The translations under genes and the position numbers were made by a program. The notes under the pieces were generated by a model, which was not told the origin of the DNA, made no database searches, and saw only the letters and a program-made list of their open reading frames with translations. Below, in pieces: positions 41,271 to 50,340 of a stretch of DNA of 64,000 bases (position 1 is the stretch's first letter; each line of letters opens with the position of its first letter). This DNA is from WRGT01 sp942493035 (GTDB lineage: Bacteria > Spirochaetota > UBA4802 > UBA5550). The DNA is taken from the NCBI GenBank assembly GCA_942493035.1, contig OW818666.1:4774001-4838000 (forward strand), given 5' to 3'.

Positions 41271-43202
41271 TTAATATTCATCTGCTGCTGCAAATCCGGG
41301 CGAACAGATATTCGTTTGTTCAGTACCGGTTGTGGTGCTTCCGTTGTCCCAGTCGACGTCTACGAGGCTGGAGATTCCGGAATTATTTGTACTTGTTCTC
41401 CATGTGCCATCTTTATCAAGAACAGCCGACTGACGTAATCCGAGTTTGTATGCTCCGATACCTTCTCTGTACCATCTTTTTGCAGAGGCTATAACTCTTC
41501 CATCTGAGTAGCGTAATTCCATATAATAGGTTGTTGTACCAAAATACAGTGCAGTGTTTGCGTTAAAATGCTGTAGCGCAACAATCGAATTGAAGTACTC
41601 TTTGAAAAAGTAATCAGAATCCGTTCCGTACTCGGCTATGACGGCATATTCATCCGGCAGGAGTATCTCTTCTAAAGGGAAAAGCGCTGGCGTATAAACG
41701 CTCAATGAACTTGTTAGACCGTTGGTCATTCCCGCGCGGTTGTCGTACTTCTCATCATATGTTTTCACCTGCCAGAATGTGACAGTACTTAAATCTATTT
41801 TAGCGCCTGATATATTTTTTACTTCAAACCATTTATCGTTGGTGTTATAGGTTGATCCGCTGAACATTATTTCAGTAAAAGCCAGTTCATTTGTCGGAAG
41901 GAGAAGACTGTCCTCTCCAATCAGTTTGTCATCCGTGTCTGTGAGCTTGATAAAGTATCTGTACCCTCTGGCTACAGGAAGCTGGTATGATGTTCCGGAA
42001 ACTGTGATTGGAGAACCGTAAGCTTCAGGATTTCCTATATTGGACTGGTCTTCCTTCGCGTAATAAAGTTTAAGATTAGATTTGTTTGCAAACCATTTGA
42101 CCTCAATTTTACTGTCATTATTATCTTTCAGATTGAGCCATGGCTCTGTGCCGCCTGATGAACTGAAGTCTATCCCCTCGGCCTGGAGAAATTTTTTGAA
42201 TACACTCAGATCGTGACCTCTTATTACAACAGCTATACCGTCATTCTTATTCAGAAAATTTGTATCATTCAGCCAGCTGCTGTTGTGTATATTGTAATCA
42301 TTACCGAGCCGCTGTGTGTAGAATACCAGATAATCTCTGGTCATTTCGTTATAGTCATCCTGAACAAGGACACCGGGTGCATCGGATGGAATTATCTCTT
42401 CAACAACCTTCAGGTTTTCTCCATACATGAATGAAAAATTCATAAAACTGTTTGTTTTGTTATATAGTGATTCCCCCTGGCTGGTTAAGTCCGACCCATT
42501 GGCAAATATTACATTATTCTGTCCCTTTAGATAGGTCCCCTCCATCAGATCCTGGTAGATCTTCGGCTGTTCAAGGAGCGGAGTATAGAATACATTTCTC
42601 CATGATGCTGCAGCAAGTCTCCATGGATCAAGATAGTCATTTTCATTAAGGACACATATCCTATATCGGTTCACTCCATCGTTATCGTTGTTATATCCTA
42701 TTTCGTTAGGTGTAAAATACACCTCAATGCTGTAATCTGAAACTGTCTTGTAAAAACAGGAACTGCTTGCAGCTTTATACAAGCCGAATTTTCCGCTTTG
42801 CAGCTGTACAAATTCATTACTGAAATGGTTATAAAATTCATCAGATTTAATTTTCAGGTAGTATAAAGGGTAGGATGATAGAATAATCAGGGTTGTATTA
42901 TTATCAAATGCGAAAAATTCTTTATAGCCTGGATCAACCGGCTGTGAGGCTGTAGAGGATGAATGTATCCATCCATCTTCTATAACAAGAAGATCAGTTG
43001 TTGCGGCCATCTCTAAGATAGAAGGGATAACTCCGCGGGGATTCTTAAGTTCGGCAAGATCTGTCAGGAAATCAGCCGTCCCTTTTTTGATGTATATCGC
43101 ACTTCCATTAGTAATTTCAACTTCTGCTCCCGGAGCTGAGCAGCTTATGAAAGCTGAGATGCATATAAAAAAAATGGATATATTTCTTTGTAAACTTTTC
43201 AT
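41271..43202 (-). CDS. Surface lipoprotein with lamin-tail-like domain
   Basis: 643 residues. The N-terminus (NISIFFICISAFISC) ends in a relaxed lipobox FISC with SAPG after it, as in spirochaetal lipoproteins. The large middle region is of unknown fold. The C-terminal region (LAFTEIMFSGSTYNTNDKW... about residues 445-560) resembles a lamin-tail domain, a module often attached to secreted nucleases. AGGAT precedes the ATG. The gene lies 15 bases after the PLD-type gene stop. No catalytic motif was recognised. Confidence 0.68.
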   Translation of the reverse strand: MKSLQRNISIFFICISAFISCSAPGAEVEITNGSAIYIKKGTADFLTDLAELKNPRGVIPSILEMAATTDLLVIEDGWIHSSSTASQPVDPGYKEFFAFDNNTTLIILSSYPLYYLKIKSDEFYNHFSNEFVQLQSGKFGLYKAASSSCFYKTVSDYSIEVYFTPNEIGYNNDNDGVNRYRICVLNENDYLDPWRLAAASWRNVFYTPLLEQPKIYQDLMEGTYLKGQNNVIFANGSDLTSQGESLYNKTNSFMNFSFMYGENLKVVEEIIPSDAPGVLVQDDYNEMTRDYLVFYTQRLGNDYNIHNSSWLNDTNFLNKNDGIAVVIRGHDLSVFKKFLQAEGIDFSSSGGTEPWLNLKDNNDSKIEVKWFANKSNLKLYYAKEDQSNIGNPEAYGSPITVSGTSYQLPVARGYRYFIKLTDTDDKLIGEDSLLLPTNELAFTEIMFSGSTYNTNDKWFEVKNISGAKIDLSTVTFWQVKTYDEKYDNRAGMTNGLTSSLSVYTPALFPLEEILLPDEYAVIAEYGTDSDYFFKEYFNSIVALQHFNANTALYFGTTTYYMELRYSDGRVIASAKRWYREGIGAYKLGLRQSAVLDKDGTWRTSTNNSGISSLVDVDWDNGSTTTGTEQTNICSPGFAAADEY

Positions 43203-43217
43203 AATTTTTATCCTGTG

Positions 43218-44447
43218 TTACTCTTCAGAATCAGAGACGTATCCTGATTCTGCCAAGTTATAGTTCGTTATTGAAATGGATTCTCCATCTATTCTGCGGG
43301 ATTCTGCTTCAAAGCCCTCAATTATTGAAGAGGCATTTTCAATCACCAGAAAATTTTCATCATTTTTTGTCCCGGCGCTTTTACTGAAATTAAGAGAACC
43401 GGTTACCAGTGTCTCGTTATCCACCCAAACTACTTTGTGATGGAGCAGTCCGCTGTTGTGTCTTCTGCAGATTTTTGCTCCCTCTCCAAGGGCTTCAGCC
43501 ATTTTATTATAAGAGTTATAGACGAAATCACTCTGTGCATAACTGGCGTGATCCATCCATATTTTTACGTCAACACCCCGTTCCTTTGCTTTGATCATTT
43601 CATCAATTATTACCCGGTCGGTAAATGAGAAGACAAGAAATCGCACCGAAGTTTTAGCATTCTGCACTAAAGATATTATTATATTTCTTGCATCCTGATA
43701 GTTTACGGTCTCTCTTCCGCCTGAGTCGTAATTCAGGTAATTATATACATATCCTGTAGGATCACCGTAATCTGAAAGGGTATAATTGTAGGGTGTAAAG
43801 TAGCTTCTTATAACATACGGGCCGACCTGACGGGGTTCTACTGTAAGGGGGCCTGTACCGTGAACGATATCAAATCCGGAATCCTTATCTATGCCGAAGT
43901 ATCCGGCGCGCATAACATCAAAGTCTGTCTTGAAATCGGACGCAAGATCGGCGCTTTTTAAAACAATAAGATTATTGAAATGAACAAATAGACCGCTGGT
44001 GAGGTTGGTTGAACCGGTTATGATATACTTCATGTCAATAATAAAGTATTTATTATGCATAATCGCGTCATATTTTGTATCTGTATATGTCCCGTCAATG
44101 GACTGATCTCCTCCATTTCCGAGAACAACAGAGATTCCTTCATTAATTAATGCCTGATAGCTGTCGTAATGCTCCGAGTCATATTCTGTTACGGCCTTTA
44201 CATCAACTCCGCGGCGGTGGGCTCTTATCAGTGCCGCAGCTACGTTATCGTTGTCGAATCCGTAGAGCGCCATATAGATGGAGCTTTCTGCTCCATCTAT
44301 CATCTCAACGACAATATCCTCCGACTGCTGTGGGTCAAAACTCAGTTCAACAATCCCGCTCTCTTTATCATAGCTGGTGATGTCCGGACTGCATGAAAAG
44401 TAAAAAAATGAAAAAGATAATAAAATAGAGACAATGATTTTGTTCAT
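43218..44447 (-). CDS. Lipoprotein with two phospholipase-D/nuclease HKD motifs
   Basis: 409 residues. Lipobox-like YFSC at about residues 16-19. Two HxKxxxxD motifs: HNKYFIID...GSTN and HHKVVWVD...GSLN, each followed by the conserved Gly/Ser-Asn, form one bilobed active site of the PLD superfamily (phospholipases and Nuc-type DNases). With an endonuclease I neighbour, a DNase role is more likely than a lipase. Exported and lipid-anchored. AAGGAAG precedes the ATG. Confidence 0.87.
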   Translation of the reverse strand: MNKIIVSILLSFSFFYFSCSPDITSYDKESGIVELSFDPQQSEDIVVEMIDGAESSIYMALYGFDNDNVAAALIRAHRRGVDVKAVTEYDSEHYDSYQALINEGISVVLGNGGDQSIDGTYTDTKYDAIMHNKYFIIDMKYIITGSTNLTSGLFVHFNNLIVLKSADLASDFKTDFDVMRAGYFGIDKDSGFDIVHGTGPLTVEPRQVGPYVIRSYFTPYNYTLSDYGDPTGYVYNYLNYDSGGRETVNYQDARNIIISLVQNAKTSVRFLVFSFTDRVIIDEMIKAKERGVDVKIWMDHASYAQSDFVYNSYNKMAEALGEGAKICRRHNSGLLHHKVVWVDNETLVTGSLNFSKSAGTKNDENFLVIENASSIIEGFEAESRRIDGESISITNYNLAESGYVSDSEE

Positions 44448-44614
44448 AAAGCTTCCTTCGTTCGTATATAACTGTATATGCTGCGGTTCAATAGTTCACC
44501 GCGGCGGAAGATCCGGGATGATGCATCGGCTGCCTCCTCCCGAATCTCTGTAGTAATTGTTTAAAGCAATGTATGTTAAAATAGAACAATGTGCATTTGC
44601 TCTGCGGCAGAATG

Positions 44615-47197
44615 TCACGGTGTAAAAGTGTGCACTCCGATATTCGTAAAGTCATCTTGTGACATAACTGTCCATTCTGAATTTGTGGTGTTAGTGCCAG
44701 CTGAAGTGGTCCAGTCAGTAGTTGGCGATAAAACATCTCCATTCCTTATCAGTGTGTGATTTGCTGTTGCACTAGATGTTCCGGCTACACTCCATCCTGA
44801 GCCTGGATCAATTCCCTGAATTCCAACAGCATCAATCTGAATGTCATTTTTAAAAAGCCCGATAGCATCATCGCCGTTATATGTAAATGAAGAAGTAGTT
44901 TGTTTATTACTATCCGCTATAGCTGCCATCGCTTCATTGTAACCCGTGGATGTTGAAGAAGAATAATATAATACGTAAGTTTCTCCGTTGTTTAAGAAAC
45001 CGGTTAGAGTAACTGTAGACGACCAGACAGCGCCGTTAAATCCAAGTTTTATCGAATATATACTAAGGTCAATTCCCGAACCCGTACCGTTAAATATCTC
45101 AACAGCCTTGCTTGTTGATCCTCCTTCAATATATTCAGAGAAGAAAAGATCGGTTGCACCTGAAAGGTAGCCGGCAAAGGTTTTGGTTGTACCTGAAATT
45201 ATCGCATCTCCTGTCAATCCGGTAACATTGCTTACTGTTAATGTATAGCTGGTGCTCACCGTCTGGGTACCGGTAGTCAATTGAACTGTTTTATTCCCTG
45301 ACTGAAGCACAGCAGCGCTGACTGCAAGCCCTCCGATTGAATAGTTGGCAATATTTTCAGCGTTTGTTTCATTAACCTCTTCGTCAAATGTTACAAGGAC
45401 AGTTGTCGCTGAATCTGAAGATGCAGAAACAATTACAGGTCGATCAACTAGAAAACCGCTGAATGTCTGAGAGTTTTCCGGTGCTGCAATAACATTCCCT
45501 GCATAATCCTTCAGCCCGGACATGGTTAGAGTATATCCTACACCGTCACCCTGAGTTGAAGTTGTTATAACTATATCCATTCTGCTGCTCTGAAGTTCGG
45601 CCGCTGTTATTGTCAATCCGGAGATTGAATAGCTGGCAGCGTCATTTGCTTCTGCGCTCAGTATGGCTCTGTCAAAAGTGACTGTTACCTGATTAGAGTT
45701 GTCGGCAGTTACCGCAATAACATTGACAGCAGTGATTCCGGACGCGGCACCCCATATCTTTTCAACAAATTCCGGGTGATCAATAAAAGGATTTCTGTTT
45801 TTCTGATACTCAAATACCCTGGAATTTCTTCTCCGCTCCCAGTCGTCAACCGGATCAAGGATATGCCACTTCAATAACGTGGAGAGCTTTCCTATTGCCG
45901 GATCTGTACCAGTGTTGTCCGATTCGGACATTTCAAGATCAACGTTTCGTGTAAATCCGCTGCCGTCTGTGAATTCTCCGTCAGCCTCGTAGCGCGTGGC
46001 CATATAGAACATCATCCTGGCAATATCGCCGCGGACCTCAGGACGGGGCTCCCATATTTTATAAGTTCCTCTTGTCTCGAGTTTATTCAGCGTCGGGAGT
46101 TTATCTGTCAGATACGCAGATGCTTCAGCCGCTTCGTCAAAATCGTAATTGCTTCTTGCTGCGTTAACTGAAACATCCGTCGGCCGTAGATGATGCACGT
46201 CTGTTCCGGGGCCATCTTCTGTGTCGAAATCCCCGTGGGATTTTGCCCATACGTGCTCGCGGTTCCATTGGTCACCGTCTCCCCCCGCCTCTGATTTAGC
46301 CAGCGACCAGCCGGTATAGAGACAGATAACATTATCAGTATTAGCCGGATCTTCATCCGAGTATTTCAGCAGATCCCATACCTCGTCATAAGTAAAGACT
46401 GTATGCCCCTCTATGATAAGATGTAGTCTGTCTTTTAAAGTGTCTCCTGTAAGTGTATCTGTACCTGAATAGTATGTATCTTCTGCTATCGGTCCGATGA
46501 CAGCACTTCTTGCTGCATCCCCTTCTGTTGGTGCAGATGTCGTTTTAGGGATTACCTCAAAGAGCAGATACTTTCCTGTCTCAGCAGAGGTAAGGGCGTA
46601 ATTTACCGAATTAGCTCCGGATATGGGAGTGAATGTTCCGGCAGCTGAATCACTGACATACCACTGGTATGTGGTCCCGGATTCGGCATCACCGTTTAAA
46701 TCGAGATAGTTATAGTTGCCGTATAATATATTCAGTTCCGCCGCTGTACCTGTAATATTTACATTGAGGGCCTGCGGTTTATATGGTGTTGAATTGTCAA
46801 CAAGATACAGATAAACCTGGTAATCAGCAGTGCTTCCATCTCCGGCTTCGATAGTATATGTTCTTGCAGATGTAAAATCTGCAATGGTTTTACCCGAATA
46901 CTGGACTTCATCACCGCTTGTTACAGTAAAGCCCTTAAATTTAAATGTCGGTGTTATAGCAGAAAGATCTGTAGTCGCCGGGAGCGTTGCAGTAATGGTC
47001 TTCGCACCGTCATTTATTGATGCGTCAAAATCAGCTGTAATTACAGGATTGGCATCGATGTTGCAGCTGCTTTCGATGGTAAACGCAGAAAAGTATTTTT
47101 CTGCAGAAGCCGGACCATCATTCAGGATTCCCGGATTATTAAAACCGCAGGATATAAAAAATAATGATAAAAATATAATATAGTAAATCTTTTTCAT
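44615..47197 (-). CDS. Secreted endonuclease I (EndA/BsnA-type) lipoprotein with lamin-tail domain
   Basis: About 860 residues. A lipobox-like FISC follows the N-terminal hydrophobic segment. Domains: DUF5018-like N-terminal module (about 50-135), an Ig-like module, endonuclease I catalytic domain (about 245-505: WNREHVWAKSHGDF, DVHHLRPTDVSVN, ARSNYDF, VRGDIARMMFYMAT), two Ig-like (SbsA/Big_5) repeats (about 510-690), and a C-terminal lamin-tail domain (SEYIEGGSTSKAVEIFNGT). EndI enzymes are periplasmic or extracellular DNases/RNases. The ATG at 47197 follows GAGAGG. First gene of the six-gene minus-strand run. Confidence 0.9.
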   Translation of the reverse strand: MKKIYYIIFLSLFFISCGFNNPGILNDGPASAEKYFSAFTIESSCNIDANPVITADFDASINDGAKTITATLPATTDLSAITPTFKFKGFTVTSGDEVQYSGKTIADFTSARTYTIEAGDGSTADYQVYLYLVDNSTPYKPQALNVNITGTAAELNILYGNYNYLDLNGDAESGTTYQWYVSDSAAGTFTPISGANSVNYALTSAETGKYLLFEVIPKTTSAPTEGDAARSAVIGPIAEDTYYSGTDTLTGDTLKDRLHLIIEGHTVFTYDEVWDLLKYSDEDPANTDNVICLYTGWSLAKSEAGGDGDQWNREHVWAKSHGDFDTEDGPGTDVHHLRPTDVSVNAARSNYDFDEAAEASAYLTDKLPTLNKLETRGTYKIWEPRPEVRGDIARMMFYMATRYEADGEFTDGSGFTRNVDLEMSESDNTGTDPAIGKLSTLLKWHILDPVDDWERRRNSRVFEYQKNRNPFIDHPEFVEKIWGAASGITAVNVIAVTADNSNQVTVTFDRAILSAEANDAASYSISGLTITAAELQSSRMDIVITTSTQGDGVGYTLTMSGLKDYAGNVIAAPENSQTFSGFLVDRPVIVSASSDSATTVLVTFDEEVNETNAENIANYSIGGLAVSAAVLQSGNKTVQLTTGTQTVSTSYTLTVSNVTGLTGDAIISGTTKTFAGYLSGATDLFFSEYIEGGSTSKAVEIFNGTGSGIDLSIYSIKLGFNGAVWSSTVTLTGFLNNGETYVLYYSSSTSTGYNEAMAAIADSNKQTTSSFTYNGDDAIGLFKNDIQIDAVGIQGIDPGSGWSVAGTSSATANHTLIRNGDVLSPTTDWTTSAGTNTTNSEWTVMSQDDFTNIGVHTFTP

Positions 47198-47343
47198 ACT
47201 CAAACCTCTCGCTGAAACTTTTTAAATGCTCAATTGTTATTGCTGTTCTCTGGAAAACAGAGAGTAGCAACAAAACTTTGACTGGAGGGTATCGGTCAAG
47301 AAAAAAGATTTAAAAATTTCCCGACAGTTTTGTGTTGAACTAA

Positions 47344-47405
47344 ATTCAATTAATGTAAATTTTATATTTAATATACATTAAATATAAAATTTACATTAAT
47401 TGAAT
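47344..47405. repeat. Perfect 29-bp AT-rich inverted repeat
   Basis: Arms 47344-47372 and 47377-47405 are exact reverse complements around the loop ATAC. It is almost pure A/T, so it is unlike an intrinsic terminator; it may extrude as a cruciform, be an operator, or be a mini-transposon remnant. It is 147 bases from the endonuclease start. Confidence 0.9.
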
Positions 47406-47488
47406 GCTCCTTAATTTACAAATTGTTTATAACGAAATTTTTTAATAATAGTAGTTTTTTTGTTCACGCATTGGTATATTAATATGAA

Positions 47489-47654
47489 ATCTAAATTGTA
47501 TTGACAAATTTACTTAACTTAAAATATAGCTCAAGACCTGTTTCAGAAATCCAATAAAGTGTTTTATAATATTTTTTCAATTCGTCATCGGTTAATTTAA
47601 ACTTACTTTTGAATTCAAAATCGACTTGTGATTCTAAATTATCGTTTAAGTATA
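47489..47654 (-). pseudogene. Degraded protein fragment in control region
   Basis: On the minus strand a frame of about 50 codons ends near 47489 and reads like a real protein (FKLTDDELKKYYKTLYWISE, GLELYFKLSK). An in-frame stop near 47655 is followed, in a different frame, by more protein-like sequence (SLLIDSESLINYI), suggesting a two-base deletion in a TATATA run. No start codon is available. I interpret it as a decayed gene of unknown family, not a functional product. Confidence 0.35.
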
Positions 47655-47732
47655 TAGTTTATAAGGGATTCTGAATCGATAAGCAATGATTTTACAACTT
47701 GAAATAATTATAAAATATTAAAGCAGGGATTC

Positions 47733-49742
47733 ATGAAACTATCTATTCGTATAAAAATTACTTTATTGGCTTCTATCACTATTTTTCTTGCCTGTCTTCT
47801 AACCGGGATAGCAGGTTACATGTCAGCTAGAAAAGCTGTAATTGATAAATTAAAAAAAGATGATTTAATTAAACTGACACAGCTAAAGGCGGAAAAGATT
47901 AATGGTCAGATATCCCGGGCTATTGAAACTTCAATTATATTATCTGATGATAAGATTTTAAATGACTGGTTTAACTCCAGAGAGCAGCGGTCTGATATAA
48001 AGAATTATGCATTAAATAAATTAACATTAATAAAAAATGTTTCAGACTATGACAGTACGTTTGCTGCAAGCAGATTAACAAAAAATTATTGGAAGGAAAA
48101 TAATACACTTCATGATTTTATGGATGATAAAAATCCGGTGAATGACTGGTTTTACAATACACTCCGTTCAGGCAGAAAAGTATCTGTAAATCTGGGTAAG
48201 AATAAAAAAGATGAGTTTAAAATATTTACAAATGTGATAATGGGGGAGATTGATAAACCTATCGGAGTCGCAGGTGTTGGTATGAAGGTTACGGAACTGA
48301 TAAATGAATTTGCTGCTGTTGATTCCTACGGCGGGAAAAGCTACATGATAGATTCAAATGGTGAAATCAAGATATCAACAAACTTCGGCCTGATAAAATC
48401 AAACCTTTCTGACGTCATAGGGCCGGAGAATTTGAAAATAATACTGGAAAACAGCGGCAGCAAAGCCGGAGTAATAGAGTTTAAAGAAAATAATAAGAAT
48501 ATGTATCTTGCCTATGCCCCGATTAAAGCGATCAACTGGCTGGCTGTGTATACTGTGAAAATATCGTCCATGACTTCATCTTTGATATTTATACAGATTG
48601 CAAGCCTGATATGCGGATTAATATCTGCATTTCTAATAACTCTTATTTTTTTCGTTGGTTCAAATAGGGCGCTTATTCAGCCGCTTTATAAAATCAGGGA
48701 AGCCTTTATCAGGCTTACCGAAGGAGACTTGAAGGTAAAGGTTGATAATAATACTAATGATGAAATAGAAGAGATGTCAGATCAGTTCAATCTCTTTGTG
48801 GGGAAATTTCAGAGTGTAATAACAGACGTAAAGGGTGTCACTCTGAACCTGTCTGAATCTTCAAGGCAGTTATCCGGAACAACAAAGGAGTGTCATGCTA
48901 GTGCACATCTTCAGTCCGAGAAGATACAGAATATACTAGTTGCAGTAGAGCAGATCTCGGCGGGTGAAGATAATGTTGCAGCCATTGCAGAGATACAGTA
49001 TGAAAGCTTATCCATTCTTATTTCAACGATTGAAGATTTTTCTAATCTTGTCAGAGAGATGGAGGGCGTTACTACAAAAACAGTTGAAAGAGCGGATAGT
49101 ATGTCTGCTGAAGCTCAAAAAGCGGGAGAGACCATCCGGGCGATGAGCACAAGTATGTCCAATATTATAAACAGTTCAAAGGACATGACAAATATAGTAT
49201 CAATTATAAATGAAATTTCAGAGAAAATAAATCTGCTTTCACTGAATGCAGCTATTGAAGCAGCACGTGCCGGTCAATCTGGACGTGGTTTCGCCGTCGT
49301 AGCGGATGAAATTGCAAAGCTTGCGGATCAGACGTTTGCCAGTATCAGCGAAATTTCCGCTCTTATTGTTGGAAATAATAATGAGATAAAAAAGGGAATG
49401 GAAAATGTTGATAATTCTATAGCATCGACAAATGTTATTCTGGAAGGAGTTCAGGCTATTACCGAGATGATGAACCGGATTATTGAAAATATGGATAAGC
49501 AGGTACAGAGTAATAAAGGTGTAAATGAAAAAGCAAGTGTAGTAAAAATAAATACCGAGGAAATCAAGGTTGCCACCAGAGAACAGAAAGAAGCTGCATC
49601 AACTATTGTGAATGAAATTAATACTATTAATGATATGATGCATGTCAATCTTAGTAACTATGGGGATATTGATGAAAGCGCATTAAAGCTAAGGTCGATG
49701 TCTGAAGTTTTAACAGAGAAGATTGAATTTTTCAAAGAATAA
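47733..49742 (+). CDS. Methyl-accepting chemotaxis protein with dCache-like sensor
   Basis: 669 residues: TM1 (about 8-30), a periplasmic dCache-type domain (about 35-280; e.g. YGGKSYMIDSNGEIKISTN), TM2 (about 285-310), HAMP (about 315-370), and MCP signalling domain with EKINLLSLNAAIEAARAG and GRGFAVVADEIAKLADQT. AGGGA precedes the ATG. dCache receptors bind amino acids, purines or other small ligands directly. Divergent from the secreted nuclease run, so a chemotactic role toward nucleic-acid breakdown products is possible, but that is inference. Confidence 0.93.
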   Translation: MKLSIRIKITLLASITIFLACLLTGIAGYMSARKAVIDKLKKDDLIKLTQLKAEKINGQISRAIETSIILSDDKILNDWFNSREQRSDIKNYALNKLTLIKNVSDYDSTFAASRLTKNYWKENNTLHDFMDDKNPVNDWFYNTLRSGRKVSVNLGKNKKDEFKIFTNVIMGEIDKPIGVAGVGMKVTELINEFAAVDSYGGKSYMIDSNGEIKISTNFGLIKSNLSDVIGPENLKIILENSGSKAGVIEFKENNKNMYLAYAPIKAINWLAVYTVKISSMTSSLIFIQIASLICGLISAFLITLIFFVGSNRALIQPLYKIREAFIRLTEGDLKVKVDNNTNDEIEEMSDQFNLFVGKFQSVITDVKGVTLNLSESSRQLSGTTKECHASAHLQSEKIQNILVAVEQISAGEDNVAAIAEIQYESLSILISTIEDFSNLVREMEGVTTKTVERADSMSAEAQKAGETIRAMSTSMSNIINSSKDMTNIVSIINEISEKINLLSLNAAIEAARAGQSGRGFAVVADEIAKLADQTFASISEISALIVGNNNEIKKGMENVDNSIASTNVILEGVQAITEMMNRIIENMDKQVQSNKGVNEKASVVKINTEEIKVATREQKEAASTIVNEINTINDMMHVNLSNYGDIDESALKLRSMSEVLTEKIEFFKE

Positions 49743-49847
49743 TAAGATTATGAAAACTCTCTGAAAACATCGTCGGAATTTTTAAAGGGTTAATATACAC
49801 ACGCTGCATATTATTCTTGTTAGAATATGTTCTGTCTTCAAGAAGTA

Positions 49848-49873
49848 TTGTATCCGTAAAAATACGGATGCAA
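49848..49873 (+). terminator. Stem-loop downstream of MCP gene
   Basis: Arms 49848-49858 and 49863-49873 form an 11-bp stem with one wobble around AAAA, 106 bases after the MCP stop. Only a weak U-rich tail is present, so terminator function is tentative. Confidence 0.35.
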
Positions 49874-49986
49874 TAAAAATTAAAAGTAATGATATTATGT
49901 AGAATGTTTTACACGTTATAGAAAACTTACCTTTTGCACTGATAGTATATTTCTGATGATATATTATCAGCTCGTGTATGATTCTT

Positions 49987-50190
49987 TTATTGAAGTGTCC
50001 AGATTTTTCTGCTGTTTGAGGATCTTATTTTTATTGATCCGGTAATTTCATGATGAGTTGATTTCATGCTTGCATACTTGACAAAAGCCTCCATGCACAC
50101 AAGTCTTGTCATTTCTGAACAGATTGTTCTGCATTCTCCGCATGTCTTTTCGCTAATCTCCAGAAAATATTTAATGGTTGTTTCTCTCAA
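49987..50190 (-). CDS. Small Cys-rich protein, candidate gene
   Basis: 67 residues starting at a TTG with GGGAG seven bases upstream. Cysteines cluster as CGECRTICSEMTRLVC (C-x2-C-x3-C-x7-C), which could hold a metal or iron-sulfur centre. An imperfect inverted repeat (50183-50196 / 50217-50230) overlaps its start codon and brackets its ribosome binding site, suggesting translation or autoregulation control. Family not recognised; the antisense frame is less protein-like. Confidence 0.45.
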   Translation of the reverse strand: MRETTIKYFLEISEKTCGECRTICSEMTRLVCMEAFVKYASMKSTHHEITGSIKIRSSNSRKIWTLQ

Positions 50191-50230
50191 TGACTACTCC
50201 CGTAATAATGATTATTTAGTCAATGAGAGA
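50183..50230. promoter_or_regulatory. 14-bp inverted repeat around start of small Cys-rich gene
   Basis: Arms 50183-50196 and 50217-50230 (TCTCTCAATGACTA and near-complement, one mismatch) with a 20-base centre that contains the minus-strand GGGAG. It could be a dimer operator or an RNA hairpin that exposes the ribosome binding site in its loop. Confidence 0.45.
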
Positions 50231-50340
50231 GTGCGATTAGGTGCTTTTTTTTGTCAATAAAGGAGTGATGAAATTTTGCAGACCGGTTTGTCTTAACTAC
50301 AATGGTTAAAAAGATATAAGACATTTATGACTTAAACATT

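Larger units (their letters stand above)
47204..47732. other. Divergent control region of nuclease cluster and chemoreceptor
   Basis: 529 AT-rich bases. It holds a perfect 29-bp inverted repeat (47344-47405) and, on the minus strand, the remains of a coding frame (47489-47654) that has no start codon and continues from another frame upstream. Promoters for endA-type gene and the MCP must lie here but were not resolved. Confidence 0.5.

Noticed and set aside
47344..47405. Treating the 29-bp inverted repeat as a rho-independent terminator
   Set aside because: It is almost entirely A/T, has no GC core, and sits in a divergent promoter region, not behind a gene.
50066..50260. 64-codon plus-strand frame opposite the small Cys-rich gene
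   Set aside because: The minus-strand frame has a better start signal and a structured Cys pattern; only one is likely real.
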